A DNA stretch of 5,092 nt, taken from assembly GCA_031280075.1 (NCBI GenBank), contig JAITHG010000002.1, forward strand, positions 1-5,092, read 5' to 3'. Both the position numbers and the translations under genes were made by a program. Positions 5,026 to 5,092 of this stretch are shown one piece after another. Below the pieces are notes generated by a model. That model saw nothing but the letters and a program-made list of their open reading frames with translations, made no database searches and had not been told where the DNA came from. The first letter of the stretch is position 1, and every line of letters starts with the position of its first letter. Source of the stretch: Eubacteriales Family XIII. Incertae Sedis bacterium. Lineage in GTDB: Bacteria; Bacillota_A; Clostridia; Peptostreptococcales; Anaerovoracaceae.

Positions 5026-5092
5026 TTTGCGGTTCCTCCTTTTCCAGCGCACGGCAACGCTCGTAATTCTCCAGATAGGTCGGCGCGTACGG
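5018..5092 (-). CDS. C-terminal end of the gene upstream of the ferredoxin (3' partial fragment)
   Basis: The minus-strand frame entering at 5092 reads PYAPTYLENYERCRALEKEE followed by PQSE and a TGA stop (5020-5018). Only 24 residues are visible, so the family cannot be identified from them. The 8-nt overlap with the ferredoxin start, and the ribosome binding site of the ferredoxin lying inside this coding end, show that the two belong to one operon. In related arrangements the partner of such a ferredoxin is an FAD-dependent fumarate-reductase/adenylylsulfate-reductase-like flavoprotein; that is a guess here. Confidence 0.65.
   Translation of the reverse strand, partial: PYAPTYLENYERCRALEKEEPQSE

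Overview
The window looks like chromosomal DNA of a GC-rich Firmicutes-type bacterium. My best guess is the Negativicutes (Selenomonas-like), because Bacillus/Clostridium-style gene order, strong AGGAGG ribosome binding sites and an L10 leader RNA occur together with visibly high GC. The taxon is inferred from gene content and protein character; no database was searched.

Most of the window (positions 655-4538, minus strand) is the classical translation/transcription cluster, read in the order rpmG (L33), secE, nusG, rplK (L11), rplA (L1), rplJ (L10), rplL (L7/L12). A sigma-A-type promoter with an extended -10 lies just upstream of rpmG (about 4649-4678), and its leader is rich in small hairpins. 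The 167-nt gap between rplA and rplJ holds a recognisable L10 leader, the autoregulatory RNA by which the L10-L7/L12 complex controls rplJL. All genes of the cluster look intact with good start sites. The L10 protein carries a long, acidic, Ala/Glu/Pro-rich C-terminal tail. NusG has an acidic N-terminal extension and an insertion in its NGN domain. SecE has a long basic N-terminus.

Upstream of the cluster on the same strand (4690-5092) is a different unit: the last 24 codons of an unidentified gene, overlapping by 8 nt a GTG-started two-cluster 4Fe-4S ferredoxin-like protein that resembles the beta subunit of adenylylsulfate reductase-type flavoprotein complexes.

On the plus strand at the left edge (1-515) is the C-terminal part of an ABC transporter ATPase of the iron-siderophore/haem/cobalamin uptake family. 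It converges on rplL, and a strong intrinsic terminator hairpin (559-598) lies between them. Thus rpoB, the usual gene after rplL, is not here. No gap longer than 300 bases lacks a gene, and I see no tRNA, CRISPR array or insertion sequence. The window is mainly core genome; the points of interest are the L10 tail, the leader structures and the altered neighbourhood.
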